64,000 bases of DNA, taken from the NCBI GenBank assembly GCA_027605045.1, contig JAQFWX010000003.1, positions 930,001-994,000 on the forward strand, given 5' to 3'. This stretch comes from Phallus indusiatus. Its lineage: Eukaryota > Basidiomycota > Agaricomycetes > Phallales > Phallaceae. Positions 52,335-63,909 of this stretch are shown here, piece by piece (within the stretch, counting starts at the first letter, position 1; every line of letters begins with the position of its first letter). The notes beneath the pieces were generated by a model, which did no database searches, had not been told where the DNA came from, and was given only the letters and a program-made list of their open reading frames with translations. Both the position numbers and the translations under genes were made by a program.

Positions 52335-54177
52335 TCAAGGTCGTATGAGCTCTTTCAGTTTATTCCACGCGCTAGAAACCCAACCACTAATAGGCGAGGT
52401 CTCTAACGAGGCAAAAGGAGCCGTACCATTATTGTCCGATTTATCCTTCGTCTCTTCATTACTTGCATTGGTACCAGCAGTCCCTGTTGCGCTGTATGTT
52501 TTTCCCTCGACATCATCGGCATATTCTTGCAACAGCTGACGTTGCTTTTGCGTTAATGACCTAAAGTCATGTAAACAAAACAGTCCATCTCAAATTGGCT
52601 CTCCTACTCACCGAGGCAACTGAATTGCAAATGCAACAAACAGATCACCCTTTCCTCCACTAGTGACATAAGGCACACCGCGACCCCGCAATACACATTC
52701 TTCTCCTTGTTGAGTCCCGGGTGGTACCCGGACTTCTACTTCACCGTCCAATGTCGGTACACGGACCTTGCCTCCTAAGACCGCGGTATGCATGGGTATT
52801 CGTGCGTCGTGATAGAGGTTCACGCCTTGACGTCTAAACACCTTTGAAGTTCCGACATTGACACGCACAAGTAGGTCTCCAGAACTGCCTTTCCCAGATA
52901 TGGGCGCGTCGCCAGCCTTTGGAACCCGAACGGCCATGCCATCTTCCACGCCTGTAAATTGACTCAAGTCAATTACAACAAGGCTATAATTTTATAACAA
53001 CAGAAAAAGAAAGGGAGGGGGAGGGAAGTAATCCAAACCTGGTGGTATTTCTACTTGAACGGATTTGCGAGTCTTAACCTTCCCCACACCAGAACAATCA
53101 CCACATTGAGAGGATCGAGGAACCGTTGAACCGGTCCCTTGGCATGTCGGACAGGTGCTAGCCATTTGGAAGCCACTCTCGATTACGAACGTTCTGGTAC
53201 CAGATCCTCCACAAGTGCCACAGGTTGCTCGCTTAGCCCCAGGTTTTAAGCCGCTTCCGGAGCAAGTATTACAGTTAACAACTGGATGTACAGTAACAGT
53301 TCGAGTCGTGCCTTTGCATGCCTCTAGGAAGGATATATTGATGGATAAACCAATATCATCGCCCCGATAATTTTCGGTTGCTTTTGCTCTACCTCCACCG
53401 AATGCGCCAAATAGTGTTTCGAAAAGATCGGCTTGCGAATTTGCGCCAGCTTTGGAAAATGCATTTGAAAAGTCTTGGAACCCGAATCCCCCGAATCCTT
53501 GCGAAAAGGCATTTGGATCGAAACCCGGTTGCTGTGAAGCAGCACCGTAACGATCAAACGCAGCACGTTTTTCTTCATCACCCAATAACTAGATGAAGAG
53601 ACAAAATTTTTAGAGATCAGTAACACAATAATGAAGGTGAACAGACGAGTACGAACGTCATATGCAGCTTGAATTTCTACAAAACGATCATGAGCACTTT
53701 TCTCTTTATTGGTGTCTGGATGGTATTTCTTTGCCAGCTAGGATGTGTCTTATGAAAACGTTCTACGCAAATAATGAACCAAAGGTCAAAGAGAATAGGC
53801 ACTTACCTGGTAGTAAGCATTTTTTATTTGGGAAGCACTAGCATCCTTTTTTACTCCGAGCACTTCATATGGGTTTTTGGTTGAAGCATGACTTATGTGT
53901 GATGAATGAAAGGTACGCTTTTTAGATTTGCATATGTAAATATTAATAAAGATGCAAAACAAGAAGAAGACAACCTGATACATACTTTATGTTGCGGTGA
54001 ACTGCCAAGAGCTGAGCGAGGGCCTCGTGAACATGACCCTCGAGTATGATGAAGTAGCAGGCTTGTGGCAACACGCTGGAATGATTTTTGGCAGGAAAAA
54101 CACCGTTGTTGTGTCCTACATAGACTTGGGGATGTCACGAAATTCGCTACCTTCTTTGCAGAGAACGGAAGGGACAT
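52335..54177 (-). CDS. MDJ1: Mitochondrial DnaJ-type co-chaperone (Mdj1-like)
   Basis: A type I Hsp40 acting with mitochondrial Hsp70 in protein folding in the matrix. Domain order: presequence from MSLPFSAKKVANFVTSP with Arg/Ser-rich sequence; J-domain KNPYEVLGVKKDASASQIKN, AYYQ-LAKKYHPDTNKEK with the HPD motif, EEKRAAFDRYG; Gly/Phe region GFGGFGFQDF; zinc region with four CxxCxGxG repeats CNTCSGSG, CGTCGGSG, CPTCQGTG and CGDCSGVG; substrate domain VRVNVGTSKVFRRQG, IPMHTAVLGGKVRVPTLDGE, VPPGTQQGEECVLRGRGVP. The C-terminal tail is acidic then tryptophan-rich (WVSSAWNKLKELIRP). Start at 54177; a longer frame upstream to 54267 lacks presequence features. About five introns. Lies tandem with the SET gene (315 bp between them). 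Confidence 0.93.
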
Positions 54178-54491
54178 GGACAAAGTGCGAATACAGAGGA
54201 CAACGGGTCTGCCTTGCCAGCCCAGTTGGATTTGCCCTTTTTTTCTGTGGTCCTGACTAAGCGACAAATTTCACACGCCCTTTCAATGCCTCGTCGAATG
54301 AAGACTGCACTGCGACGCCAAGATGCTTCAATCGTTATTACATTAAATACATTGTTATCTTCATTCATTCGCTGCATTTCTTTTGGATGATAATGCTGAA
54401 GGCAGCGGCAGGAGATGAGAATGCGCAAGACACCCCGGGCCCGACATTATTTTTGGTATTACTTCCCTGGATAACCTAGTTCTCGTCCCCT

Positions 54492-55073
54492 TCAAACATC
54501 ATTGCAAGATGTCTCTGACTGACGAGCCTTCCACCATGATTTGCCATAGGAGACTAGAATCTCCTCGCCCTTCCGTATTTTGTTGGGTCCACTCCAAATG
54601 CTCATTCGAAGTTCACCTATAGACGTTCGAATATCTTTGAATACAGCATTCGGTTTGTCTTTCACTCCTCTGTAATCATTAATGAATCTGCCTTCATTTC
54701 CCATTTTGCTCGCGTCGATGCCTACAGCGGTACCATCGGAAAGGCGGATAAGGCATAAATCATAATCCGAATCGACTCGATCCTCGCAGTGAATTTCTCC
54801 GAGATAATCACATATATGAGTATTAGCGGCGATAACCCTAGTAGCGAAAAGTCCGTATTGTCCAAACGCTGGATGGGTGTCCAAGGCAATGCGGCGTATG
54901 AGAACGTGAGACGATGGTGCTGACTTTGGGGATGGTCTGGTACCACGGATTTGATTTAGAACATCTGACGAAAGTGAAGATGAGTAGGACGGCACGCAGA
55001 GATACGTGATGTTTGATGGCCAATGTTTAGGAAGAGAGGATGTCGATGCTGTCATGGCAAATCCGAAAACCAA
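54492..55073 (-). CDS. Single-exon SET-domain protein
   Basis: An intronless 193-residue protein with a compact SET fold: GQYGLFATRVIAANTHICDY-LGEI, NEGRFINDYRG (the N-H/NDY pocket, here NDY), and GEEILVSYGKSWW with the catalytic-type Tyr. The usual cysteine-rich post-SET motif is not seen; the end is WWKARQSETSCNDV. SET proteins methylate lysines on histones or other proteins such as ribosomal proteins or cytochrome c. The short form with a diverged NHxC motif (INDYRG in place of NHSC) makes a non-histone substrate or a lost activity possible. A second ATG (MTASTSS) lies 18 nt downstream. It is unusual in this window in having no intron at all. Confidence 0.8.
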   Translation of the reverse strand: MVFGFAMTASTSSLPKHWPSNITYLCVPSYSSSLSSDVLNQIRGTRPSPKSAPSSHVLIRRIALDTHPAFGQYGLFATRVIAANTHICDYLGEIHCEDRVDSDYDLCLIRLSDGTAVGIDASKMGNEGRFINDYRGVKDKPNAVFKDIRTSIGELRMSIWSGPNKIRKGEEILVSYGKSWWKARQSETSCNDV

Positions 55074-55534
55074 CTCGAGCTTTGAATAGAGAGATGTGTC
55101 ACATCATGATCACCAAACTGGTTCCTTTTGAATATTTTAACAAAATCTCCCGATAGATTGTGCTTAAAAGTCAAAGTTAATCACAGCCTACGAAAATAAA
55201 CCAACAAAAAGAATGATCATAAATAACGCACTCTATATTAATACTTCTTGAACTTTAAGCAGTTCAATTGGATGAGTCAATATACCCAACGAAATTACCC
55301 CTACACGACTGTTTTCGACTCAAGATCGCCTTCCTACTGCAACTCATCCAATAGTGCCATATTTTCCATTCATTTTGTATATGAGCGGGAAACGTCTTCA
55401 ATATGTTTGCAATATGTACATATCTACCTTCGCCTGTGGGGCACTCGCAGGAGTCGGAGTGTGCCGTGATGCCGGGTTTCCACGTCTGAGCGCCGTGCAC
55501 GCATTCACGAGACTTGCGTGCACTCGTTCTCCCA
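55074..55534. promoter_or_regulatory. Divergent promoter region, SET gene and CK2 alpha
   Basis: 460 bp between divergent starts, with no convincing gene. An open frame from 55354 runs into the CK2 first exon in another frame and is not coding. Confidence 0.45.
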
Positions 55535-56998
55535 ATGCCCTCAACAACCCACTCAGTGGCAAGGGTGTATTCCAATGTCAACGCTCAGCTAGGCCCGGGT
55601 TGGCATGACTATGGTTTGTGAAAATAATTGTTCATATAACCCTTCATGACCATTTTTTCTTTGCAGATAATTTACAGGTCCAATGGGGCAATCAGGACCA
55701 TTATGAAATAGTTCGTAAAGTCGGACGGGGGAAATATTCTGAAGTGCGTGCTTCACTTTCATTTTTATACTTAGCAGAAACGTTCTCATGTAGCTTTAAC
55801 AATGAGGCAGGTTTTCGAAGGAATCAATGTTCTAAACAACGAGAAGTGTATTATCAAGGTACTCAAGCCCGTCAAAAAGAAGAAGATAAAGAGAGAAATC
55901 AAGATCCTTCAAAACTTGGCTGGGGGTCCGAACGTCATTGCTCTCCTAGACGTAGTTCGAGATCCTTCTTCCAAAATCCCAAGTCTCATCACCGAATATA
56001 TCCAAAACGTGGACTTCAAAGTTCTTTATGCCAGATTTACCGACTTTGATGTCAGATTTTACATGTTGGAGCTACTAAAGGCAAGAGATAGAGTTGATGT
56101 CAATTCTCATATCATAACCATAACTGCCATGACAGGCTTTAGATTTCTGCCATTCGAAAGGAATTATGCATCGAGATGTCAAGCCTCACAATGTTATGAT
56201 TGATCATGAGCGTAGAAAAGTGCGTGACTACAGCTTCTTTTGGATTTCCTCTTTCTTGACTGATACCATATGTTTTAGCTGCGTTTGATTGACTGGGGTT
56301 TAGCCGAGTTTTATCACCCCAAGACAGAATACAATGTTCGTGTGGCTTCGAGGTACTTCAAGGGGCCAGAACTACTGGTAGACTTCCAAGAATACGATTA
56401 TAGTCTGGATATGTGGAGTTTGGGATGCATGTTTGCGTCTATGGTATGAGGGAATCTCTTTATACCAACCTAGAAGGACACGACCACAATTCTGACATTT
56501 TTGCCTTTTGAAGATCTTTAGGAAGGAACCCTTCTTCCACGGTCATGACAATTATGATCAACTTGTCAAGATAACAAAGGTTTTGGGGACGGATGACTTG
56601 TATGCTTATATTGAGAAATACGATATCGAGCTGGATTCACAATATGACGACATCTTGGGAAGGTTAGCGAGGAGTCGAAATTATATTGTTTTCCCTTTCT
56701 TCTCTGTTAATCACAATTCTTTACTCCTAGGTATGCGAAGAAACCCTGGACACGTTTTGTCAATGCGGAAAACCAACGCTACATCTCAAATGAAGCAATT
56801 GATTTCCTCGACAAATTGCTGAGATACGATCATCAAGAACGATTAACGGCAGCCGAGGCTCAGGCTCACCCTTACTTTGGTAAGTTGGTCTGTTTATGTG
56901 GTTGAAAAAGTCTTCTTAATGGGATGTATCCGGTGTCTGCAGAACCGGTCAAAGACGCCGCCCGCCGCGAAGCTAGTGATGGAACTCTATCTGCTTAG
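55535..56998 (+). CDS. CKA1: Casein kinase II catalytic alpha subunit
   Basis: Start at 55535 gives [20 protein letters not shown], the normal CK2 alpha N-terminus, spliced to [20 protein letters not shown]. Kinase motifs: [13 protein letters not shown], the lysine-rich [15 protein letters not shown] cluster typical of CK2, catalytic loop [18 protein letters not shown] instead of DFG ([14 protein letters not shown]), and [23 protein letters not shown] and the basic cluster are diagnostic. The protein ends [17 protein letters not shown]2 is a constitutive nuclear and cytosolic Ser/Thr kinase acting on acidic sites. The intron at 56081-56135 starts with GC (GCAAGA) and is needed to join LLK to ALDFCHSKG. 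Five to six other introns are GT-AG. Length of about 340 residues matches the family. Confidence 0.96.
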
Positions 56999-58229
56999 AA
57001 AAGAAGAAGAATTTTCTTTGAAGCTAGTGCTCTATTGATGTGTCTCTCTTTCTCTCTCTGATTGCTGCCAAACTAACGTGTGCGAGGAATTCTTTTTTCT
57101 CACTTCAATTCACCTCGACTTTTTCTTTTCCTTCCGAACCTCTTGAGCATTCTCCTCCAAAGTCAGCGACTCTGAATTGATTATGTGTACATAATTGTTT
57201 CTTATATACTACTATACGATGCTTGGATATCACGACATACAACGCGAGGTTAAGCATTGGGTGGGGGGACACTGGACAGGGCGGTCCCTCCTGGCGCCAA
57301 TAATCCCGAGATCTGCCCGTGGTATTTCGCGTAGCTAATCGCATTGCCCGAGGATCAAGATTCGGCTACTCATACGTCTAAAGGTCGATGATATATATAA
57401 CCACGTATATTTGTATTGGAAATTGTTGCAGGATTAGGACATGTTCTTAACGGTTTGAATCCGGAACAGTGCCCTCAGAAGGGCTCTCTCCGGAACCACC
57501 ATCGGATGTAACGTTGGACGATATTCCGGTTCTTCTATATTTTTCCAGGATGAGCACGAGATAGTTGTTGGTTTTGCACTGTGAATGTGATCGCGAATAT
57601 GATTGTGCACTGCTCTCTGACTTGCTGACTTGCACGTGTGTTTTGTTGATGTGTGCGTTATTTGTGTCCGTCTGAAACAATTGCACGGAGATTTCTGAGC
57701 CAAATTTAGTTTTTGCGTGAGATCAAGAGCTGAATTTAGCGCAAAGCGCCTTTTTGTTTGTTTTATTTTAAAAATAGTAGCCGCCTGCCAAGAGTTTTTT
57801 GACGTATATCCAATGATTCCGTTCTGTATAAATCTTTCCTCGTTTCGACAAGTCCTGTCTTTTGGTCTCCAATCCTTTCGTCCACTGCGCTCACAGTGCC
57901 CGCACAAACTAAGAGAGACTTTAAGATGCAGATGAGGATGTTGAGGACAGAGATAAACTACTGACTTTTGGGTTTTTTATGCTCCACACGCAAGGCTGGC
58001 TTAATTTAGCTTGAGAGATGTTATCGCCCATGAGCTAAGTTTGGCACACTTAAGGCTTGGCATTACTGCCAAGCGTCGCAATTTGGCACTTATTTAAACT
58101 CAAAAAAAAAGGATCATGCGAATACACACTGCCCAGATCTATTTTACCTCACAAAGGAGGAAACCGAGAGGTAAACAGGAGACGAGGAACGAAAAAAAGA
58201 GCTTCACATCCTCACCGTTTTTTCCTCTC
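56999..58229. other. Intergenic region
   Basis: 1.2 kb with no supported gene. It contains a CT-rich run just after the CK2 gene (57045-57130) and a - strand open frame at 57434-57907 that I judge a chance frame. Confidence 0.5.
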
Positions 58230-59112
58230 ATGGCCAACATCCCAAGCTCATCGTATCCAACAGCCAATCAACATCAGCATCAACAAGCCTATTCTCCTAT
58301 AGCAAACCCTACTAGGCAAGTCATTACTTCGGCGTGGCAGGTTATTGAACAGGTGAGACGATGAGTGTCCCCGCTGCCTCGAGCTCCTTTCTAACTCACC
58401 TATCCTCGTTGTGTATAGCCTCCTCCCCCGACGCTCCGTGAAATTCTGCATGCCTACAAGTCAAAAGGCGACGGCGACAGGGAGATGCTTCTCGCCATGC
58501 TCAACGCCAAGAGCTCAGAAGACCAGGTTTGTTCTTCCTTTCCAATATTTCGACCCATTTCTTTTTCTTAATATCTTTCTCTTACTATAGAGAATTGCCG
58601 CCATGGCCACCCTTCACCACAAACTATTAGACCTTCCCCCTCTCTCTCCAACATGCCCCCCGTCGCCCCAGTCACAACAACAAAAACCACAGTCTGCATC
58701 ATACCGATCCTCACCTCCATCCCTTTCGAAAACCCCTCCACTGGTCTCTCCCCAATCCATCACACTCCCACCTATCCATGTTGTTAGCCAACAGAATCCC
58801 CATAAACGTCCAAGATCGTCTCCGTCACCAATACCATATCAGAGACGCCATCCCAGTCACGCCTCAGATCACTCCATGGCTCCAAATGCAAATGATATGT
58901 TGCCTCCCTCGCCACCCTTCTCCTCGCCAGGAAGATCCACAGCTTGTTCAGAATTAACAACGCACCCTCAATCCCGGGGAGATGCAATGGCCATTGGCTC
59001 ATTGCTGTCCTCGGAACAGGAGCGTGACTCAGAGTGGCCTTCTAGAACAAGTGCGGAACGTGATCGAGAAAGAGATGCTACGTATCATAAGCCAAGCAAA
59101 GCTTCCGGATAA
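58230..59112 (+). CDS. Conserved basidiomycete protein of unknown function
   Basis: I do not recognise a named family. The start MANIPSSSYPTANQHQHQQA is followed by ANPTRQVITSAWQVIEQ and, after a GT-AG intron near 58351-58419, by PPPTLREILHAYKSKGDGDR, EMLLAMLNAKSSEDQ; after a second intron near 58525-58590 by RIAAMATLHHKLLDLPPLSP. This central helical block of about 60 residues looks like the conserved core. The rest is Pro/Ser-rich (SSPPSLSKTPPLVSPQ) with a basic patch (HKRPRSSPSPIPYQRRH), and ends with a charged SAERDRERDATYHKP. The basic patch suggests nuclear location, which is inference. Protein length is near 255 residues. Confidence 0.7.
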
Positions 59113-59828
59113 ACCTCTTCCTTCCGACTATTATTTCTGTCTCATTTTTGTGTGTTCTTGTGTTCTCTTGTACTAATAATTCAAATACATACATACCTAC
59201 ACATATGCACGATATTTTACATCATGATTCTTTGGGTCATATCATCATAAAGGCTGTGTTTTCTCGTGCTAAACCCAGTTGATAGTACTCAAGAGTCTGT
59301 TACATATGCCCCTTTTCTGGGAGCTAATTATACGACCACATATCAAAAGTGCACAGACCATCTCAATATAGTCTCAGTCAATCACATGCGTTCTATTTTG
59401 ACTGTACCAGTAATACACTCCAGATGCATACTCCAAGCTAAAGTGCAAAAATAACCCGACTTTTGGGAAAGTTCACTGGGCAAACTTGAAATTGCGTGGC
59501 GGAACGGCTTCAAGAGACAGCTCTAATTATGTGTTCCTTTTATTAATATATATTATCCGGAATGATACGAGTGACATCGGGTCTTGGATTAAATTTATTC
59601 TCTCAGCCATACATAATAAGTTTCGCAGAAGAGAATCTTCGGTTCATCAACGCGAGTAGACTGTTAGGTCACGATCGTGTTGGGTGTTGTCAACCACTGA
59701 CCTTAGGCCTGGACCCGTGCTGTGCACGTGACCGTGTCGCCAGTCGCGGTCAAAGCTCAGTTGTCCACTTACCAGGGTTACACTAGCAGCTGCTTTCTAT
59801 TATACTCATATAACACGGGTCACTAGAG
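59113..59828. other. Intergenic region
   Basis: About 715 bp between two + strand genes. No tRNA or open frame that I can support; it should hold the 3' UTR of the upstream gene and the promoter of the RING gene. Confidence 0.45.
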
Positions 59829-61135
59829 ATGAGCCCGGACTACGATGAATACGATGCTCTTTTAGAAGAGCCCTTCGGAGATGACGTCGACTGGGCAGCT
59901 ATTGACTTACTATCACATGATGCACCACCAATAACGGTCGAATCCCCACCCACTCACTCAATTGTCGATCCCAGCTCTGTACTTGAAAACGAAAGTAAGA
60001 TATCATTCATTTTCTCGATTACTCATGCATATCCGGGAGGTCGTCTTTCTTTCGTTTCCTAGGTGTAACGCCACCCAGTCTTCATGAGGACGATGGTAAG
60101 TTATTGTTTCCACGAACAGACATGAATACGCGTATGTTGACCACGACAGTAATAATCATGTAACGCAGTTCCTTTCCGGACAAATTGATCATATGAATGC
60201 TATACAACTCTAGATCATCTTCTTTGTCTGCTGATAATCCCCCACCGCCACCACCACGATCACGAAGTACGTCTTTGCAGCACTAGCCTTGCACTACGCT
60301 TTTCGTTTTACGCCAGCTTTAACTCGCTTAGCCCACTCATCGCGAAAGAAAACGCCAAAATCGAAAAGACAGAGAGGTACGAACTGGGTTTTTTGTGGCA
60401 ACTTTCTGGTGCTAACATTTTCAGTAGAAACATCATCCGAATCGCCCGCGCAAGATCAGATCAGCTCTGGAGATTCAACCTGCAAGTCTGACAGAAGAAA
60501 GCGCGCAAAGAAAAAGAAGTATATTCGAGATATAGAGAGTATTCTCGAATGCACCATGTGCGCTATAGGTTTTTCTTTTTTTCTTTTTTTGTTCGGAACC
60601 TAACGCATATTCCCCAGCTGCTTCAACATTATGTGAGATGAATTGTATCGCAGGCCTTCTAAGATACATATAACGACCAAAAACTAGCGCTGCTGCTCAT
60701 TCCCTCCCGTGCGGTCATACGGCTTGTGGAATTTGCCTTCATAAATGGCTGGTACGTATATCATGTTACTGGTGACTTTGGGCTTCAATGAACAAAACAA
60801 AACTCTCCAGGACCCGGCTGAGAGTAATCACCCTTGTTTTATTTGTCGAGAACCTTCAAAAGGATTTCTCGTTCCAAATTTTTCAATCGACCAATTAGCA
60901 GAAATGCATTTTGAAAATAAGCTTGACAAGGACGACAAGGAGAAAGAAGAATATCAGCAGTGGCTGAGTAGAGCACAGTAACACCATATTTTTTTTCCGA
61001 TTCATTTTAACTCGTTCTGATAATTCTTATAGATCTGGCAGGCAAAGAATACAGCAGTTCAACAAAAAGTGGCGAGAGAGTCATCCCGATCCAGAACCAC
61101 CAGGGGGCCGCGCAAGAAGGCAGAGGCAAAGATGA
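59829..61135 (+). CDS. RING-finger protein (putative E3 ubiquitin ligase)
   Basis: The start MSPDYDEYDALLEEPFGDDV opens an acidic N-terminus, followed over several tiny exons by SVTPPSLHEDD, SSSLSADNPPPPPPRSR (polyproline), then the basic KKTPKSKRQR and CKSDRRKRAKKKK, a likely nuclear signal. The RING domain is LECTMC, then LPCGHTACGICLHKWL and HPCFICREP, which fits C-x2-C...C-x-H-x2-C-x2-C...C-x2-C; it binds zinc and would recruit an E2 enzyme. The C-terminus reads FSIDQLAEMHFENKLDKDDK and ends in basic RARRQRQR. The loop between the first two cysteine pairs can only be kept in frame by an intron 60569-60637 with an unusual GAG acceptor. The target is unknown. Start and first exons are moderately sure. 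Confidence 0.75.
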
Positions 61136-61343
61136 CAAGTTGGTAGCGGCGAAAATTGTACAAATATATAACAATCGTACCATCGCAACTCATAATTTCA
61201 TCACTCATGGGCGTGGTTGGAAGGATAGGGCATAGAGTAGCTGAAAGCTTTTTTTTATTGCAATAAGGAATAAGTGTCAGACAAGGATGTGCTAGTGTAA
61301 TGCAATACAAATTAATGGAGGGTACCAGAAGAAACCAAAAATC

Positions 61344-61769
61344 TTAGTTCTTCCGTCGGTATGAACTTCCTGCAGGTTAAATGCGTAAAAATGGGTGGCG
61401 AGAAAATAGAAAACGAAAAGAACGAACCTTCAGTTAATCTGGCCTTACCACCAGTTGGCTGGCATAGGACCTGAGAGCACGCGGAGCAGGAGACGACTGT
61501 CTGTGCGTGTGAGAATACAGTCGTGATATTGAAGCAGCCTGAGCAAATTTATTAGAGATGTAGGGTGGCGGATGACTCTCTGTTAACTTACCTGAGCATT
61601 TAACATCCATAAAATATGAGTTTGGGCTTTGTACTAAACGCTTGAGCTTGTGCCTGCGTTCTTCGGCTTTGGCAGAGGGGTTGAGCAAATCAACGGCGAG
61701 AGTCTGTGCGGAATTTTAGATAGATAAACGAATTCGATCCTCATTTTTTTTTCATAAACAACCCACCAT
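61344..61769 (-). CDS. RPS27: 40S ribosomal protein S27
   Basis: A zinc-binding protein of the small ribosomal subunit (eS27). The first exon is just the ATG at 61769, followed immediately by an intron (GTGGGT...CACAG); the second exon starts [20 protein letters not shown]. The rest reads [40 protein letters not shown] and [22 protein letters not shown]. The C4 zinc finger is C-x2-C...C-x2-C (CSGC and CSAC). The length of 86 residues or so equals the family. An intron right after the start codon is frequent in fungal ribosomal protein genes. The CSGC pair is itself formed by an intron (GTAAGT near 61593), which would be missed if one read through. Confidence 0.96.
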
Positions 61770-62316
61770 GATGATACACTAATCAGCAATGATATAAAAG
61801 CCTTTTTAAAGCGGGTTTTTTTTCCTCAAGGAGAGTTTTTGAAAAGATATAAAGATGGAAAGCCGCTACAGGCGAAAAAAAGATGGATGACGAGATTTCG
61901 TAAACTGTAACAGTTTCGACAGTCGGACTTCAAATAAATTCAACCTCCGATTGTGCATACTTTCACTTTGCCGCTGATGCACACATTCACAAGAGGTGCA
62001 ATAAAAGTGCCAAGGTCTCATAAATATTCTCATAAATATATTTTATTGTTGCCGAATTATTTAAGTATGCATTTCAATGATCCTTTGAATCGCGATGAAC
62101 CAATTCCGCTGTGTCTGGGGATCCCTCTCAGCCAATGCGAGCCGCCCTCGCCAGTTTGGTTGGGGACATCATTCGCTTATATAATTCCGTCGGAATCCCG
62201 GTCAATGACACTGTAGAAAAGCGACAGTTGCATTCGTTGCGAAAACAGGACGTCTCTCTTATACCATATCTTTCATCCTTCTTGATCCACCCAAACTCTT
62301 TCTTTCCCAAAAAGTC
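61770..62316. promoter_or_regulatory. Divergent promoter region, RPS27 and biotin synthase
   Basis: 547 bp between divergent starts. Small open frames on both strands here (for example 62111-62371) are shadows. No motif is named with confidence. Confidence 0.45.
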
Positions 62317-63909
62317 ATGCTCTCAAATGCGTTTCGCTTGCGCTCCCAGCCCAAGTTCTTTTATGCACTAGTCCGCACTCATGCAACAGTTACAACTCCT
62401 GCTACCGCTTTACCGTCAAACGCGACTACCCGGTGGTCAAGAAGGGAAGTTCAGGAAATTTACGACTCGCCTTTATTAGATCTCGTGTACAAAGCCGCTT
62501 CTGTACACCGGAGTCATCATGATCCTTCCAAAATACAACTCTGCACTCTGATGAACATTAAAAGTACGTGACTATTTGTTTGACCCTTCTGCAGGGCGAT
62601 TAATGACTATGATTTCACTAGCTGGTGGCTGCTCCGAAGATTGTAAGAAATAAATCGCTCGTTCAAGTTTGTCAATGAATAATTCTCTCTGGCAGGTTCA
62701 TATTGCTCCCAATCGTCTCGGTATTCAACACCCACGGTTGCGTCTAGACTTGTTTCAATAGAACCAGTCCTTGAGGCGGCCAGGAAAGCAAAGGAAAACG
62801 GAAGTACTAGATTTTGTATGGGCGCGGCTTGGAGAGACTTGGCAGGTCGGAAGCGAGGCTTTGAAAAGATTTTGGAAATGGTTAGAGAAGTCAGAGGAAT
62901 GGGGATGGAAGTATGCACTACTCTTGGCATGCTCACTCCGGAACAGGCTAAACAACTAAAAGAAGCGTATGTGTTTTTCCTTTGGGAGGTCTCAAACTTT
63001 AAAATTTAAATTTAAATAGCGGTCTCACTGCCTATAACCACAACCTTGATACATCACGAGAGTTTTATCCAAGCGTAAGAACAAATTTGATTAAACTGGA
63101 ATAATGTGTCAATAGTTTTTTTTAAATACTCAGGTCATTACAACTCGGACGTACGATGATCGGCTTGAAACAATTGCTGCAGTCAGGGAGGCTGGTATCA
63201 GCGTTTGTTCTGGTGGTATCTTGGGTTTAGGAGAGTCGGACGGCGATCGAGTTGGACTAATATGGGAGGCATCAAAGTGAGAGTTTTTTATATATTCTCG
63301 TTTTGCTTCAACATTTTTAACATAATATTTTCTAAAGCATGCCTGAGCATCCTGAATCGTTCCCTGTAAATGCGTTAGTACCTATTCCAGGGACCCCTTT
63401 AGAGAAAAACGAGGTGAGGATTCACTCGAAAATATCTTCCTCGTTTTGATAATTGACGCGCACTACCAGCCGGTTCCTCATCATACCATCGTCCGCACTA
63501 TTGCAACCGCTCGTATTGTTATGCCGAGCACTATCATCCGTCTTGCTGCTGGAAGACAACAATTGAGTGAGGCTGAACAGGCCATGTGCTTCATGGCTGG
63601 CGCTAATGCTGTATTTACTGGGGATGCAATGCTGACAACACCATGTATGTACTTCTTTCACAACTGGATAATTTTTATCTCATTATAATTTTAGGTTCAC
63701 CTTGGGACGATGTGGGTACCTTGGATGGTTGGTATACCAGATTTATGCGCTGACATTTGAAAATTTAGGATAAAGCCTTGATGGAGAGATGGGGGCTAAC
63801 TGGAATGCGAAGTTTTGAACAAGACCGTCTGAAAAAGCACGAGGACGGAATCACGGATGAATCATTATTACAGTCAACAGCTGAACCAACCACCACGTCA
63901 CACGCATAG
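62317..63909 (+). CDS. BIO2: Biotin synthase (radical SAM)
   Basis: Inserts sulfur into dethiobiotin to make biotin in mitochondria. The start [20 protein letters not shown] looks like a mitochondrial presequence. It is followed by [20 protein letters not shown] and LMNIK, then the radical-SAM cluster motif [17 protein letters not shown] (CxxxCxxC, 4Fe-4S). Later blocks: [100 protein letters not shown] with the Arg that binds the 2Fe-2S cluster, and GDAMLTTP. The protein ends with an acidic, Thr-rich tail ([11 protein letters not shown]). The gene carries at least seven introns. Its presence suggests biotin prototrophy at this last step; the other biotin genes are not here. Confidence 0.96.

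Noticed and set aside
55354..55608. 84-codon open frame upstream of CK2 alpha
   Set aside because: The CK2 start at 55535 is in another frame and gives the conserved N-terminus, so this frame is a shadow.
57448..57462. tRNA B-box-like GGTTTGAATCC
   Set aside because: There is no matching A-box or cloverleaf upstream or on the other strand.
57434..57907. 157-codon open frame on the - strand
   Set aside because: Composition is unlike the neighbouring proteins and no domain is visible; no promoter or splice context.
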